Shown: positions 25,192-33,220, counted from the stretch's first letter. The stretch: DNA of 34,600 bases from an uncultured Lachnospiraceae bacterium (GCA_949155905.1 CASCWU010000034.1:1-34600), one strand, 5' to 3'. Notes: generated from the letters alone by a model not told the origin. Translations and numbers: made by a program.

Positions 25192-26108
25192 CCGAAACTT
25201 TTGTAACTGTTAATGACCTGTTCCTTGAAATCCGGCCAGAATCTTCCTTCCCTTAACATCTGAATCTCCAGCTTGTAGGGCGCATATTTTTCCCCGCTTG
25301 CCTCGTCCGGTACATAAGGCGTCTCTAAAATTTTAGGTACGGATAGGAAATCCGGGTGAAATACAATCCGATGAAGCGCCTCAAAGCCGATTTTCCCAAA
25401 GCCGATATTTTCATGCCGATCCTTATGGCTTCCGCAATCGTTTTTGCTGTCATTGATATGGAATACCGCGATCTGCTCCTTTCCAATCAAACGATCAAAC
25501 TCCTCCATCACCTCGTCAAAATGATGAATAATGTCATATCCGGCATCGTGGACATGACAGGTATCAAAGCAGACCCGCAGCTTATCTGGATACTTCACGC
25601 CGTCATAAATCCTTGACAGCTCTTCAAAGCGTTTACCCATTTCACTGCCCTTTCCTGCCATAGTCTCCAGAGCAACAAAGGGAACGTTGTTCTCGCTTAG
25701 CACCTCGTTTAATCCCTCTATGATTTTTGCAAGGCCAGCCTCGACCCCCTCTCCGACATGAGAACCCGGATGCAGCACAAGACAACTCCCGTGCATCGCC
25801 GCCGTTCTCTCCAGCTCTACAGTCAGAAAACGAACCGCCAGCTCCCAGGTTTCCTTTTTCACCGGATTTCCCAGGTTGATAATATACGGAGCATGAATGA
25901 TAAACTCGTTAATTCCTTCTTTTTCTGCCAGTTCTAATCCTTCTGGTATCCTAAGTTCCTGAATCTCCTTCCGTCTGGTATTTTGCGGCGCGCCCGTATA
26001 TACCATAAACGTATCTGCTCCGTAAGAAACGGCCTCCTTCACCGATCCGATAAACATTTCTTTTCCGGACATCCCGACATGGGCGCCGATTTTTGTTGTA
26101 GCTGCCAT
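25188..26108 (-). CDS. nfo: Endonuclease IV (AP endonuclease)
   Basis: Cuts DNA at abasic sites in base-excision repair. 306 residues, normal length. TIM-barrel family with the three-zinc ligand set visible: HAPY and LHPGSHVG (His), ALETMAGKG (Glu), [13 protein letters not shown] (Asp, His), FHINDSKN (His, Asp), [12 protein letters not shown] (Asp, His) and ILETP (Glu). It is bounded upstream by the bidirectional terminator at 26172-26202, so it must have its own start of transcription in 26109-26171, though no clear promoter is seen. Downstream the unknown cluster follows within 50 bp. Confidence 0.96.
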   Translation of the reverse strand: MAATTKIGAHVGMSGKEMFIGSVKEAVSYGADTFMVYTGAPQNTRRKEIQELRIPEGLELAEKEGINEFIIHAPYIINLGNPVKKETWELAVRFLTVELERTAAMHGSCLVLHPGSHVGEGVEAGLAKIIEGLNEVLSENNVPFVALETMAGKGSEMGKRFEELSRIYDGVKYPDKLRVCFDTCHVHDAGYDIIHHFDEVMEEFDRLIGKEQIAVFHINDSKNDCGSHKDRHENIGFGKIGFEALHRIVFHPDFLSVPKILETPYVPDEASGEKYAPYKLEIQMLREGRFWPDFKEQVINSYKSFG

Positions 26109-26171
26109 TTTGTCATCCTTTCTTTTTCTGTTCCCATTCCAGTTTCCTTCCGCCGTACAGGGAATATATAG

Positions 26172-26202
26172 AAAAAAGCAATCTGTTTCGGATTGCTTTT
26201 TT
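26172..26202. terminator. Bidirectional terminator between purA and nfo
   Basis: AAAAAAGCAATC (26172-26183) and GATTGCTTTTTT (26191-26202) form a perfect 12-bp stem with a 7-nt loop, and the A/T arms provide a T-tract in both directions. It lies 39 bp past the purA stop. Confidence 0.9.
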
Positions 26203-26241
26203 CACACCTTCTAACATCCTTTTATCATTTCCTGTCGTTTC

Positions 26242-27522
26242 TTATACATTCCGGCGGATAATCTCCTCACGACCCGGCCCGTTTGATACCATCGTAATCG
26301 GTACGTTTAATTCCTTCTCGATAAATTCGACATACCTCCGGCAATTCTCCGGCAGCTCCTCATATGTCTGAATCCCGCGGATATCGCACTTCCAGCCCGG
26401 CAGCTTTTCGTATACCGGCTTTGCCTTGGCCAAGGCTGCCGTTGTTGGGAACTCCTTTGTCACCTTGCCGTCGATTTCATAGCCGACGCATACCGGAATC
26501 TCCTCCAGATATCCTAACACATCCAATACCGTCAAGGCCACCTCGGTAGCGCCCTGCATCCGGCAGCCGTAACGGGAGGCCACTGCATCAAACCAGCCCA
26601 TCCGCCTTGGCCGTCCGGTCGTTGCGCCAAACTCGCCGCCGTCGCCGCCCCGCCGTCTCAATTCATCTGCTTCCTCACCAAAAATCTCACTGACAAACTC
26701 GCCAGCCCCTACAGCGCTGGAGTAAGCCTTCACTACCGTAATGATATCCTTGATTTCATACGGAGGAATTCCTGCACCAATCGCCCCGTAAGCGGCCAGG
26801 GTAGAAGAAGATGTCACCATCGGATAAATTCCGAAATCCGGATCCTTCAATGCCCCTAGCTGGCCCTCTAACAAAATCGTCTTGCCCTCATGGATAGCCT
26901 CCTGCAAAAAGGCCGCCGTATCGCATACATAAGGCGCTACCATATCCCGGTATTCGTGCAGGGTTGCCAGCAGCTCCTTCGGATCTAGCTCCGGCTTATG
27001 ATACAGATATTTTAAAATGACGTTTTTCTGCTCACAAATCCGCACGGTCTTTTCTTCTAAAAGGGCATCGTCAAACAATTCCGACACCTGAAAACCGATT
27101 TTTGCATATTTATCGGAATAAAACGGTGCGATTCCAGACTTGGTTGAACCAAAGGATTTGCCGCCCAGACGCTCCTCCTCATATTGATCAAACAAAATAT
27201 GGTAAGGCATTAAAATCTGCGCCCGATTAGAAACAAGGATTTTCGGCTCTGGTACACCCTTTTTCACAATCTCCTGAATCTCACGAAACAGATACGGAAT
27301 ATTTAACGCCACGCCATTCCCAATGATACTCGTTGTATGGCCGTAAAACACGCCGGACGGAAGAAGGTGCAGCGCAAACTTTCCATAATTGTTGATAATC
27401 GTATGGCCTGCATTGCTGCCCCCCTGGAACCGTACAATGATATCCGAGCTTTGCCCCAGCATATCCGTAATTTTCCCTTTTCCTTCGTCTCCCCAATTCG
27501 CACCTACGACTGCTCTTACCAT
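26242..27522 (-). CDS. purA: Adenylosuccinate synthetase
   Basis: Joins IMP and aspartate with GTP hydrolysis, the first committed step to AMP. About 426 residues. The P-loop-like GDEGKGK near the N-terminus, GGSNAGHTI with the catalytic His, SGIAPFYSDKYAKIG, TSSSTLAAYGAIGAGIPP, TTGRPRRMGWFDAVA and the C-terminal SNGPGREE are all present. The ATG at 27522 is preferred over the one at 27528 because AGGAGG is 8 nt from the former and only 2 nt from the latter. A ~150-nt leader with a nested hairpin precedes it. The gene is a single transcription unit closed by the terminator at 26172-26202. Confidence 0.96.
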   Translation of the reverse strand: MVRAVVGANWGDEGKGKITDMLGQSSDIIVRFQGGSNAGHTIINNYGKFALHLLPSGVFYGHTTSIIGNGVALNIPYLFREIQEIVKKGVPEPKILVSNRAQILMPYHILFDQYEEERLGGKSFGSTKSGIAPFYSDKYAKIGFQVSELFDDALLEEKTVRICEQKNVILKYLYHKPELDPKELLATLHEYRDMVAPYVCDTAAFLQEAIHEGKTILLEGQLGALKDPDFGIYPMVTSSSTLAAYGAIGAGIPPYEIKDIITVVKAYSSAVGAGEFVSEIFGEEADELRRRGGDGGEFGATTGRPRRMGWFDAVASRYGCRMQGATEVALTVLDVLGYLEEIPVCVGYEIDGKVTKEFPTTAALAKAKPVYEKLPGWKCDIRGIQTYEELPENCRRYVEFIEKELNVPITMVSNGPGREEIIRRNV

Positions 27523-27541
27523 TTTCATATCCTCCTATTTG

Positions 27542-27560
27542 AGCCCAGCTCTGCTGGGCT
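27542..27560. promoter_or_regulatory. Hairpin just upstream of the purA ribosome-binding site
   Basis: AGCCCAGC (27542-27549) and GCTGGGCT (27553-27560), 8 bp with a 3-nt loop, ending 7 nt before AGGAGG in the minus-strand message. There is no T-tract, so it is not a terminator. It could influence ribosome access together with the larger leader structure. Confidence 0.55.
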
Positions 27561-27569
27561 TAATTCCGT

Positions 27570-27659
27570 AAAATCCCTTCCAAGACACCTATCTGAAGCT
27601 CAATTTCCAGCTACAAAGCGTCGTGTCTGTAAATCGAGCTGTGTCTTGTACGGGATTTT
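27570..27659 (-). ncRNA. Candidate structured leader RNA of purA
   Basis: Three nested helices: 27570-27577 with 27652-27659 (8 bp, AAAATCCC/GGGATTTT), 27581-27588 with 27641-27648 (8 bp, CAAGACAC/GTGTCTTG), and 27597-27606 with 27631-27640 (10 bp with one mismatch or G-U). A symmetric 3x3 internal loop separates the first two helices, an 8-nt one-sided bulge the next two, and a 24-nt loop caps it. It lies about 20 nt past the predicted transcription start and 40 nt before the purA ribosome site. It does not match the purine, PRPP, THF or other riboswitch consensus I can recall. Confidence 0.55.
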
Positions 27660-27686
27660 GCTGTTTTTTAAGTTCACCTTTAATAT

Positions 27687-27715
27687 ATCATATTCTACAG
27701 TATAACTAAAATCAA
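27687..27715 (-). promoter_or_regulatory. purA promoter
   Basis: On the minus strand TTGATT (27715-27710), 17-bp spacer, TATGAT (27692-27687), in a very AT-rich tract, with start expected near 27680. Confidence 0.6.
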
Positions 27716-27777
27716 TATATTTTATATTCTATATAACTGGATTTTATATTTATGCTGTTTGAACCATGTCCCGATGT

Positions 27778-27811
27778 GCCTCTGCATAAGTGCGGCAGCA
27801 CATTGAGAGGC
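27778..27811. other. Hairpin in the purA/fructokinase intergenic region
   Basis: GCCTCT (27778-27783) pairs with AGAGGC (27806-27811), and inside it GTGC (27790-27793) pairs with GCAC (27798-27801). It lies downstream of the fructokinase gene and upstream of the purA promoter. With no T-tract it is not a standard terminator. Nothing else is seen between 27716 and 27886 apart from AT-rich sequence. Confidence 0.35.
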
Positions 27812-27886
27812 TCCTATTTTAATGTCCAAGAAAAATCATCATTCTCCTCTAGGACAAAGAGGGCATTCCAATCTCGCTCTTTCCCC

Positions 27887-28771
27887 TTATGAAATTCTGG
27901 CCTCCTGTACCGCCAGGTAGCCTAACTGAAGCGCCCCTAAAATCCCCTGATTGTCGTTTAGACTGTTCGGTACGATATAGCTGTCCATATCCTCTAGCTC
28001 CTTGGTGTGCAGATAGCCGTTTATGAGCTTTTTTACCTTTGCCCGGATCAGTGGAAACAACTGTTCCTGATGCATGACACCGCCGCCTAAAATGATTTTT
28101 TTCGGGGAAACGGTCATGATATAGTTCACCAGACCCTGTGCCAGATAATGGCTTTCTATTTCCCAAACCAAAGCCTCGTCTGCCAATTCACTGGCCTTTT
28201 TTCCCCATCTGGCTTCGATAGATGGCCCTGCAGCCAGTCCTTCGATACAGGCTTCATGATACGGGCAGATACACTTCCCCGGATCGTCTGGGTGTCGGCC
28301 TAATAAAATATGACCTGCCTCCGGGTGCAGCATTCCATGCACCAAATTTCCTCCTATACAGATTCCGGCTCCGATTCCGGTTCCTACCGTCAAATACAGC
28401 ACCGAATCGAGCCCCTTTGCACAGCCAAAGGTCATTTCTCCTAAGCAGGAGCCATTGACATCCGTGTCTATCTTCATTGGCACGTTCAGCCTTTCTTTTA
28501 GCTTTCCCAATAAATCATATCGTATCCATGGAAGCTTTGGCGTATCCAAAATAAAACCATAGGTTTCTGATTCGGGATTGACATCTACCGGGCCAAAACA
28601 CGCGATTCCCAGTCCCTCTGGCTGTCGTTCCCAAAACCAGTCCAGCATCTTAGGCACTGTTTCCTCCGGCGTTTTCGTCGGAATAGAGGTCTGTTCTAAA
28701 ATCTCCCCCTGTTCGTTTCCTATCGCCAGAACCATCTTCGTCCCGCCTGCTTCTAACGCTCCTAATCTCAT
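27887..28771 (-). CDS. ROK-family fructokinase
   Basis: 294 residues. The N-terminal phosphate loop LGALEAGGTKMVLAIG, the sugar-site/catalytic base IDTDVNGSCLGE, the second phosphate loop YLTVGTGIGAGI, the zinc-type motif CICPYHEACIEGLAAGPSI and the adenosine loop IILGGGVM all fit bacterial ROK fructokinases (ScrK/GmuE type), which phosphorylate fructose with ATP. The HPDDPGKCICPYH variant of the zinc site marks the fructokinase branch, not glucokinase. It follows the LysR gene by 24 bp, so it is probably in one operon with its regulator; no sugar transporter is nearby. Confidence 0.88.
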   Translation of the reverse strand: MRLGALEAGGTKMVLAIGNEQGEILEQTSIPTKTPEETVPKMLDWFWERQPEGLGIACFGPVDVNPESETYGFILDTPKLPWIRYDLLGKLKERLNVPMKIDTDVNGSCLGEMTFGCAKGLDSVLYLTVGTGIGAGICIGGNLVHGMLHPEAGHILLGRHPDDPGKCICPYHEACIEGLAAGPSIEARWGKKASELADEALVWEIESHYLAQGLVNYIMTVSPKKIILGGGVMHQEQLFPLIRAKVKKLINGYLHTKELEDMDSYIVPNSLNDNQGILGALQLGYLAVQEARIS

Positions 28772-28795
28772 TGCCTTTCTCTCCTTTTTCTCCTG

Positions 28796-29692
28796 TTATC
28801 CAGTCAGTTCCTCTTCCATCAGCTTTAGCAGGGCATGTGCCGCGGTAGACATCGGATTTTGCTTCATCGTCACTACATACATTTGCCGTTTCGGGATTTT
28901 CCGCTCAAATAAAATCTCAAACAAATCTCCGCGCTCCAGATACGGCAGGGCAAAATCCCGTACTACACAGCCAATCCCCAGATTCCTGAGAGCAAACTGC
29001 ACAATCATATCACTGGTGGCCAGCTCAAATTCCGGCTGCATGGTGACGCCGATTTCCGCCAGAAGCCCGTCCATATACCGCCTGGTACTGGTGTTTTTTT
29101 CCAGGCATATCAACGGCACCTTTTCTAACTCCTGATACCGCACGGTTCGGTGCTTGAGTGTTGCATAACGGCTCCCAGCTACAAAAACGTCCTCGATCTC
29201 CCGCACCGGGCGCAGCTCCATATCCGGCCTTTCCTGCACCGGAGAACTGACGATACCAAAGTCGATTCGCCCTTCTGTAAGCCTCTGGCATGTATCTGGG
29301 GTCGGTGCATTCGTTACGACTACCTTAATCCCTGGATAAATGCTGTGAAACTGCTCCAGATACGGCAGCAGATAATATTTTAACGTCATATCGCTGGCTC
29401 CGATATGAATTTCCCCGTTTTCCAAATCATTCCTCTTTTTAAACTGTTCCTCGCCCAGTAAAATCATTTCATAGCCCTTCTGCACATAGGAAAACAGCAC
29501 CTGTCCTTCCGGAGTCAGACGCACTCCCTTGGGCGTCCGCAAGAACAACGCCCCTCCGATCTGCTTTTCCAGCTGCTTGATCGACTGGCTGACGGCCGGC
29601 TGAGAAATACAAAGCTTGCCTGCTGCCGCCGTGATACCGCCAAGGGACGCAACGTAATAAAAAATTTTATAATATTCCAGATTGATATTCAT
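28796..29692 (-). CDS. LysR-family transcriptional regulator
   Basis: 298 residues. The N-terminal winged helix-turn-helix (YYKIFYYVASLGGITAAAGK then LCISQPAVSQSIKQLEKQIG) is followed by the linker helix and the type 2 periplasmic-fold effector domain (GEIHIGASDMTLKYYLLPYL; FGIVSSP; LGIGCVVRDFA). The ligand is unknown. Upstream of and probably co-transcribed with the fructokinase gene, it is not divergently arranged as is usual for LysR targets, so its target may lie elsewhere. Confidence 0.9.
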   Translation of the reverse strand: MNINLEYYKIFYYVASLGGITAAAGKLCISQPAVSQSIKQLEKQIGGALFLRTPKGVRLTPEGQVLFSYVQKGYEMILLGEEQFKKRNDLENGEIHIGASDMTLKYYLLPYLEQFHSIYPGIKVVVTNAPTPDTCQRLTEGRIDFGIVSSPVQERPDMELRPVREIEDVFVAGSRYATLKHRTVRYQELEKVPLICLEKNTSTRRYMDGLLAEIGVTMQPEFELATSDMIVQFALRNLGIGCVVRDFALPYLERGDLFEILFERKIPKRQMYVVTMKQNPMSTAAHALLKLMEEELTG

Positions 29693-29737
29693 ACCGGCCG
29701 TATCGCCTCCTGTTTGGTCAGGCGTTTCCTTTCTATT

Positions 29738-29766
29738 ACCATAACATATTTTGGAGAGGGAGACAA
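29738..29766 (-). promoter_or_regulatory. Promoter of the LysR-fructokinase unit
   Basis: On the minus strand TTGTCT (29766-29761), 17-bp spacer, TATGGT (29743-29738) with an extended -10 TG at the right place. The start is expected about 40 nt before the LysR ATG. Confidence 0.45.
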
Positions 29767-29803
29767 TACTTTTTCCGAAATTGTTTTTCTGCTTATGTCA
29801 GGC

Positions 29804-30481
29804 TTATTTCACAGCTCTTCCCCGCAGCCGCCAGGCCTTCACCCCTGAAACCAATATCAATATGCCATAAAATACCAGCCCGGACAGCCGTAGCCTTCCT
29901 GGTGTCTCTCCTAAGAAAAGACCAGCCAGGCCCGCCGCCAGATAGCACAAGCATCCGCACAGCGCGATTCCCCATTTATGAAAAGAAGCTACATTGCACA
30001 GACCTCCTGCTATCAGCAAAAAAAGCTCTGGCTCCTGTATCTGCAGCCACCCTTCTCCAAACCCTGCGGCCGGAGCCGACCCCTCTCGAAGCCATAGCTC
30101 AGCGATTCCCAGCAAACAGGCCAAAAGCCCCAGCCAACCGGCCAGCCCCGACCCCTTCATGCGGTACGGGATCCGGTTATATTCCCATAGTTCTACTCCA
30201 GTCCGCTCTGCCAGCTCCCTGGCGGATTTGGTAAAGGTGTTATTGGTCAGCACAATGCTTTTTTCACAATCGTAATATTTCGCGCCGGCAAAGACCTCCT
30301 GTACGGCTTTGTTTCCTACCGGATGGGTATAATATTTACACTGTATTCCATAACGCTTCCCTTTTCTGCTGGCCACGATATCCACTCCCTGGTCGCCGCT
30401 TCCTCTCGTCACTGTCACCTTAGAAAAGCCCCGCTTCCTTAGCAGCTTGGCACAATAATATTCGTACTGATGTCCGTCCAT
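29804..30481 (-). CDS. Mrr-like restriction endonuclease domain fused to membrane helices
   Basis: 225 residues. Residues 1-105 are an Mrr-type PD-(D/E)XK nuclease domain: helix with HQYEYYCAKLLRKRGF (Glu7), GSGDQGVDIVASRKG (Asp34 as the metal-binding acid) and YGIQCKYY (Gln47, Lys49), then ALTNN-like IVLTNNTFTKSARELAERTG. Residues about 113-215 contain four to five hydrophobic segments. No methyltransferase is adjacent. Mrr-type enzymes act on modified DNA; with a membrane tail this one might meet incoming DNA at the envelope (inference). AGGAGGG precedes the ATG. It lies 124 bp from a BrnA antitoxin gene, suggesting a small defence-gene remnant zone. Confidence 0.85.
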   Translation of the reverse strand: MDGHQYEYYCAKLLRKRGFSKVTVTRGSGDQGVDIVASRKGKRYGIQCKYYTHPVGNKAVQEVFAGAKYYDCEKSIVLTNNTFTKSARELAERTGVELWEYNRIPYRMKGSGLAGWLGLLACLLGIAELWLREGSAPAAGFGEGWLQIQEPELFLLIAGGLCNVASFHKWGIALCGCLCYLAAGLAGLFLGETPGRLRLSGLVFYGILILVSGVKAWRLRGRAVK

Positions 30482-30605
30482 CTACTACCCTCCTGTATCT
30501 ATACTATTTTTTCTTCTGTATCAACAGAATATCACCTGCTTCGATATGTTCTATCCAAATCGGAAACTGAAAAAAGACTCGCCTTTTCAGAAAAAATCGT
30601 CTACC

Positions 30606-30821
30606 CTACTCCCACGATATCTGCAACTGCTTTTTGTGCTTTGCACAGTCCGACAGGTACAGATTGATAAGTGTCTGGTATGGTATGCCCGATTCCTCGC
30701 TCTGTGCCTTGAAGAAATCCACTGTATCGCTATCAATATTGATTGTTATCTGCCTTTTCAACCTTTTGGAATAAGGATTCCTCCTGGGATTCAAATTCTC
30801 AATATCATATTCCTCTCTCAT
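30606..30821 (-). CDS. brnA: BrnA-like ribbon-helix-helix antitoxin
   Basis: 71 residues from the ATG at 30821, chosen because AGGAGG lies 8 nt upstream; the same frame is open to 30917 but that part is the toxin remnant in another frame. The sequence NPYSKRLKRQITINIDSDTV then DFFKAQSEESGIPYQTLINL is the BrnA signature: a basic segment, the strand that enters the DNA groove (ITINID), then two helices. BrnA represses its own promoter and neutralises the BrnT RNase. Here the toxin is reduced to a 42-codon remnant directly upstream, so this is effectively an orphan antitoxin. The stop of the remnant overlaps the brnA start, as in intact brnTA pairs. Confidence 0.88.
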   Translation of the reverse strand: MREEYDIENLNPRRNPYSKRLKRQITINIDSDTVDFFKAQSEESGIPYQTLINLYLSDCAKHKKQLQISWE

Positions 30822-30933
30822 TGATTCCACCTCCTGCATATCTGCTGTACGTTTTTGTTTCGCTTTTCGTTGCTTTTCTTGCTGAAATGATTCTGTTTTT
30901 ATTTTCATCCCATTCAAAATTTATATATTCCAT
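30805..30933 (-). pseudogene. brnT: brnT toxin remnant with an internal deletion
   Basis: A 42-codon frame from an ATG at 30933: MEYINFEWDENKN joined directly to RIISARKATKSETKTYSRYA and a short tail. FEWDENK is the BrnT N-terminus and RIISARKAT its C-terminal motif; the roughly 50 residues between them, which hold most of the RNase core, are missing. The frame is kept across the junction and its stop (30807-30805) overlaps the brnA start, so translation to brnA can still be coupled. Toxicity is very unlikely. Confidence 0.78.
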
Positions 30934-30939
30934 AATTAT

Positions 30940-30968
30940 ATTATAATTATTTTTTAATTATTTGTCAA
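30940..30968 (-). promoter_or_regulatory. Consensus promoter of brnTA, probably giving a leaderless mRNA
   Basis: On the minus strand a perfect TTGACA (30968-30963), 17-bp spacer, perfect TATAAT (30945-30940). The brnT ATG (30933) is only 7 nt past the -10, so transcription should begin at or very near the start codon. AT-rich inverted motifs (TAATTA, AATTATAATATAATT) overlap the -10 and could be the BrnA operator. Confidence 0.8.
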
Positions 30969-31120
30969 TGCCAAGAAAAATCAAGTAATACGGCAAACTC
31001 GAATTATAGCATAAATATACAAAAAATGCCACCTGGTTCGGGAAACAAACGCATTTTGCAAAAATCCGTCTGCTTTCCCTGACCGATGACATTCTCCACA
31101 CACTATAACCCTTTCTGCTC

Positions 31121-31163
31121 TGGCTCCCGCAGGCTCTCCCCTTCCTGCGGGAGCCATTTTTTT
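31121..31163 (+). terminator. Strong terminator oriented on the plus strand, no plus-strand gene upstream
   Basis: TGGCTCCCGCAGG (31121-31133) and CCTGCGGGAGCCA (31144-31156) form a perfect 13-bp stem with a 10-nt loop, followed by TTTTTTT. On the minus strand there is no T-tract after the hairpin. The nearest genes on both sides are on the minus strand, so the transcript it ends is unknown. Confidence 0.8.
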
Positions 31164-31233
31164 GTAACAGCTTCCGGCCTCACGTTGCTCTATCCCACAT
31201 ATTAGCTACCAGCTGTTACATCCGTTCTTTTTT
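31164..31233 (+). other. Second hairpin with T-tract, plus orientation
   Basis: GTAACAGCT (31164-31172) pairs with AGCTGTTAC (31211-31219), a perfect 9-bp stem enclosing 38 nt, followed by TTCTTTTTT (31225-31233). It starts right after the previous T-run. The large loop makes it less certain as a terminator; it might be part of a small RNA or the 3' processing region of leuCD in the other direction. Confidence 0.45.
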
Positions 31234-31247
31234 ACAGGCTGCGCTCT

Positions 31248-31742
31248 TTAGCCCTGGCTCTGCCGATTGATATAATTGACCAACCCGCCAGCCTGAATAA
31301 TCCCCTGCATAAACTCCGGAAATGCCTGCCCCTGGTAGGATTTTCCGGTCGTTTTATCGGTGATCACGCCGCTGTCAAAGTCAATTTCTACTTCGTCGTT
31401 TGCTGTGATTTCCGCTGCTGCCTCCGGGCATTCGATGATCGGCAGGCCAATGTTAATGGCATTCCGGTAAAAAATCCGGGCAAAGGTATCGGCTATCACA
31501 CAACTGATTCCGGCTGCTTTAATGGCAATCGGCGCATGTTCTCTGGAGGAACCACATCCGAAGTTCCGGCCGGCCACCATAATGTCCCCCTCCTTTACTC
31601 TGGAGACAAATTCCGTATCCACGTCAATCATACATTTTTCTGCCAGCTCCTTTGGATCAAAGGAGTTTAAGTATCTGGCAGGGATGATGACGTCCGTATC
31701 AATATTGTCGCCGTACTTGTGTACGCTTCCATAAGCTTTCAT
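31248..31742 (-). CDS. leuD: 3-isopropylmalate dehydratase small subunit
   Basis: 164 residues, the swivel domain that completes the active site of Leu[15 protein letters not shown] near the N-terminus and [21 protein letters not shown] are the family signatures; [13 protein letters not shown] follows. The short single-domain form paired with a ~420-aa large subunit is the archaeal/clostridial type. Isomerisation of 2-isopropylmalate to 3-isopropylmalate in leucine biosynthesis is the likely reaction; related dehydratases of other 2-alkylmalates look similar, so the substrate is inferred. AAGAGGTG precedes the ATG. Confidence 0.93.
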   Translation of the reverse strand: MKAYGSVHKYGDNIDTDVIIPARYLNSFDPKELAEKCMIDVDTEFVSRVKEGDIMVAGRNFGCGSSREHAPIAIKAAGISCVIADTFARIFYRNAINIGLPIIECPEAAAEITANDEVEIDFDSGVITDKTTGKSYQGQAFPEFMQGIIQAGGLVNYINRQSQG

Positions 31743-31758
31743 ATTATTTCACCTCTTA

Positions 31759-31880
31759 TTTTAAGTCCCGTATCTCATCCTACCAGTACCCATATCCTGC
31801 AAAGTAATTTGCAGCCGCCAAAAGATGCGTTTACAAATTCTCTGGGGTACTTTCGGATGAGATACTGTTTTTAAGTTCCG
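31759..31880. repeat. Structured spacer between leuC and leuD, bounded by short direct repeats
   Basis: GTATCTCATCC (31770-31780) is perfectly complementary to GGATGAGATAC (31855-31865); further in, GTACCC (31786-31791) pairs with GGGTAC (31845-31850); and a small hairpin CTGCAAA/TTTGCAG (31797-31803/31808-31814) with loop GTAA sits on the left side. The unit is flanked by TTTTAAGTCCCG (31759-31770) and TTTTAAGTTCCG (31869-31880), 11 of 12 bases alike. It contains no gene. It could be a mobile miniature element or an RNA stability/attenuation element. Confidence 0.55.
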
Positions 31881-31886
31881 CAGTTC

Positions 31887-33152
31887 TTACAATCCCAGCT
31901 CTGCCGGGCCGCTGATCTTTCCGGTAACGGCGCTGGCGGCGGCGACTGCCGGGCTGGCCAGATAGACCTCGCTTTCTACGTGGCCCATCCGACCGACGAA
32001 GTTGCGGTTCGTCGTAGAAACGGCGCGTTCTCCTGCTGCCAAAATCCCCATATGTCCGCCCAGGCATGGCCCACAGGTCGGTGTGCTGACGATGGCGCCT
32101 GCTTCGATGAAAATTTTTAACAGACCCTCCTCTAACGCCTGCAGATACACGGCCTGAGTAGCTGGGATGACGATGACACGCAGACCCTTTGCTACCTTCC
32201 GGCCCTCTAAGACTCTGGCGGCTGCCCGCATATCGTCAATCCGTCCGTTCGTACAGGAGCCGATGACAACCTGCTGAATCGGCACCTCTCCTACCTCGTC
32301 AATCGTTTTGGTGTTTTCCGGCAAATGCGGAAACGCTACGGTTGGCTTTAGTGCTGCCAGATCAATGACATAGGTTTCCTCATAAACGGCATCGGCATCC
32401 GGCTCGTATACCTGGTATTCCCCGGAGCCATGCTCCTTCATATAGGCAATGGTCTTTTCATCTACCGGAAAAATACCGTTTTTCGCGCCGGCCTCGATTG
32501 CCATATTGGCGATGGTAAAGCGGTCGTCCATCCTAAGGCTTGCAATTCCGTCCCCGCAAAACTCCATCGACTTATAACGGGCTCCGTCCACTCCTATTTT
32601 ACCAATGATATGTAAAATAATATCCTTGCCCGATACCCATGGCGCCGGTTTCCCGGTCAGCTCGAATTTCAATGCCGCCGGAACCTTAAACCAGGCCTTG
32701 CCTGTCGCCATACCAGCCGCCATATCTGTGCTTCCTACTCCTGTAGAAAAGGCTCCCAAGGCTCCATACGTACAAGTATGCGAATCGGCGCCGATGACGG
32801 CATCTCCTGCTGCTACCAGTCCCTTTTCCGGCAAAAGCGCATGCTCGATTCCCATTTCCCCGATTTCAAAATAGTTGGTAATCTCATTTTCCTTGGCAAA
32901 GGCTCTCATGCACATACAATTTTCTGCTGATTTAATATCCTTATTTGGAGTAAAATGATCCGGCACCAAGGCGATTTTATCCTTATCAAACACTCCGTCT
33001 ACCTTCATTTTTTCCATTTCTTTGATCGCTACCGGAGCCGTTACGTCATTGCCCAGCACCATATCTAACATAGCTTCAATGAGCTGCCCTGCCTCCACAC
33101 TCTCCAATCCTGCGTGCGCTGCCAGGATCTTCTGTGTCATTGTCATACCCAT
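31887..33152 (-). CDS. leuC: 3-isopropylmalate dehydratase large subunit
   Basis: 421 residues, aconitase-superfamily [4Fe-4S] enzyme. Cluster cysteines are seen in [10 protein letters not shown] and [13 protein letters not shown]. Other marks are [13 protein letters not shown], the substrate-site [20 protein letters not shown] and [10 protein letters not shown]. This is the short (about 420 aa) LeuC form that works with a separate LeuD, encoded 144 bp downstream. GGAGG is 8 nt before the ATG at 33152. leuA and leuB are not in the window. A LysR gene is divergent, separated by overlapping promoters. Confidence 0.95.
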   Translation of the reverse strand: MGMTMTQKILAAHAGLESVEAGQLIEAMLDMVLGNDVTAPVAIKEMEKMKVDGVFDKDKIALVPDHFTPNKDIKSAENCMCMRAFAKENEITNYFEIGEMGIEHALLPEKGLVAAGDAVIGADSHTCTYGALGAFSTGVGSTDMAAGMATGKAWFKVPAALKFELTGKPAPWVSGKDIILHIIGKIGVDGARYKSMEFCGDGIASLRMDDRFTIANMAIEAGAKNGIFPVDEKTIAYMKEHGSGEYQVYEPDADAVYEETYVIDLAALKPTVAFPHLPENTKTIDEVGEVPIQQVVIGSCTNGRIDDMRAAARVLEGRKVAKGLRVIVIPATQAVYLQALEEGLLKIFIEAGAIVSTPTCGPCLGGHMGILAAGERAVSTTNRNFVGRMGHVESEVYLASPAVAAASAVTGKISGPAELGL

Positions 33153-33220
33153 AGTTCATCCCTCCGATTGTTCTGACAAGGCCAATCGATATTTTCCGTT
33201 GGCTCTTTGTTTTTTTATGC

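Noticed and set aside
27570..27659. purA leader as a purine, PRPP, THF or T-box element
   Set aside because: None of the conserved core sequences of those classes can be found; only nested helices are visible.
30822..30917. N-terminal extension of the BrnA protein (103-residue version)
   Set aside because: AGGAGG sits 8 nt before the inner ATG at 30821, known BrnA proteins begin near there, and the upstream DNA encodes BrnT sequence in a different frame.
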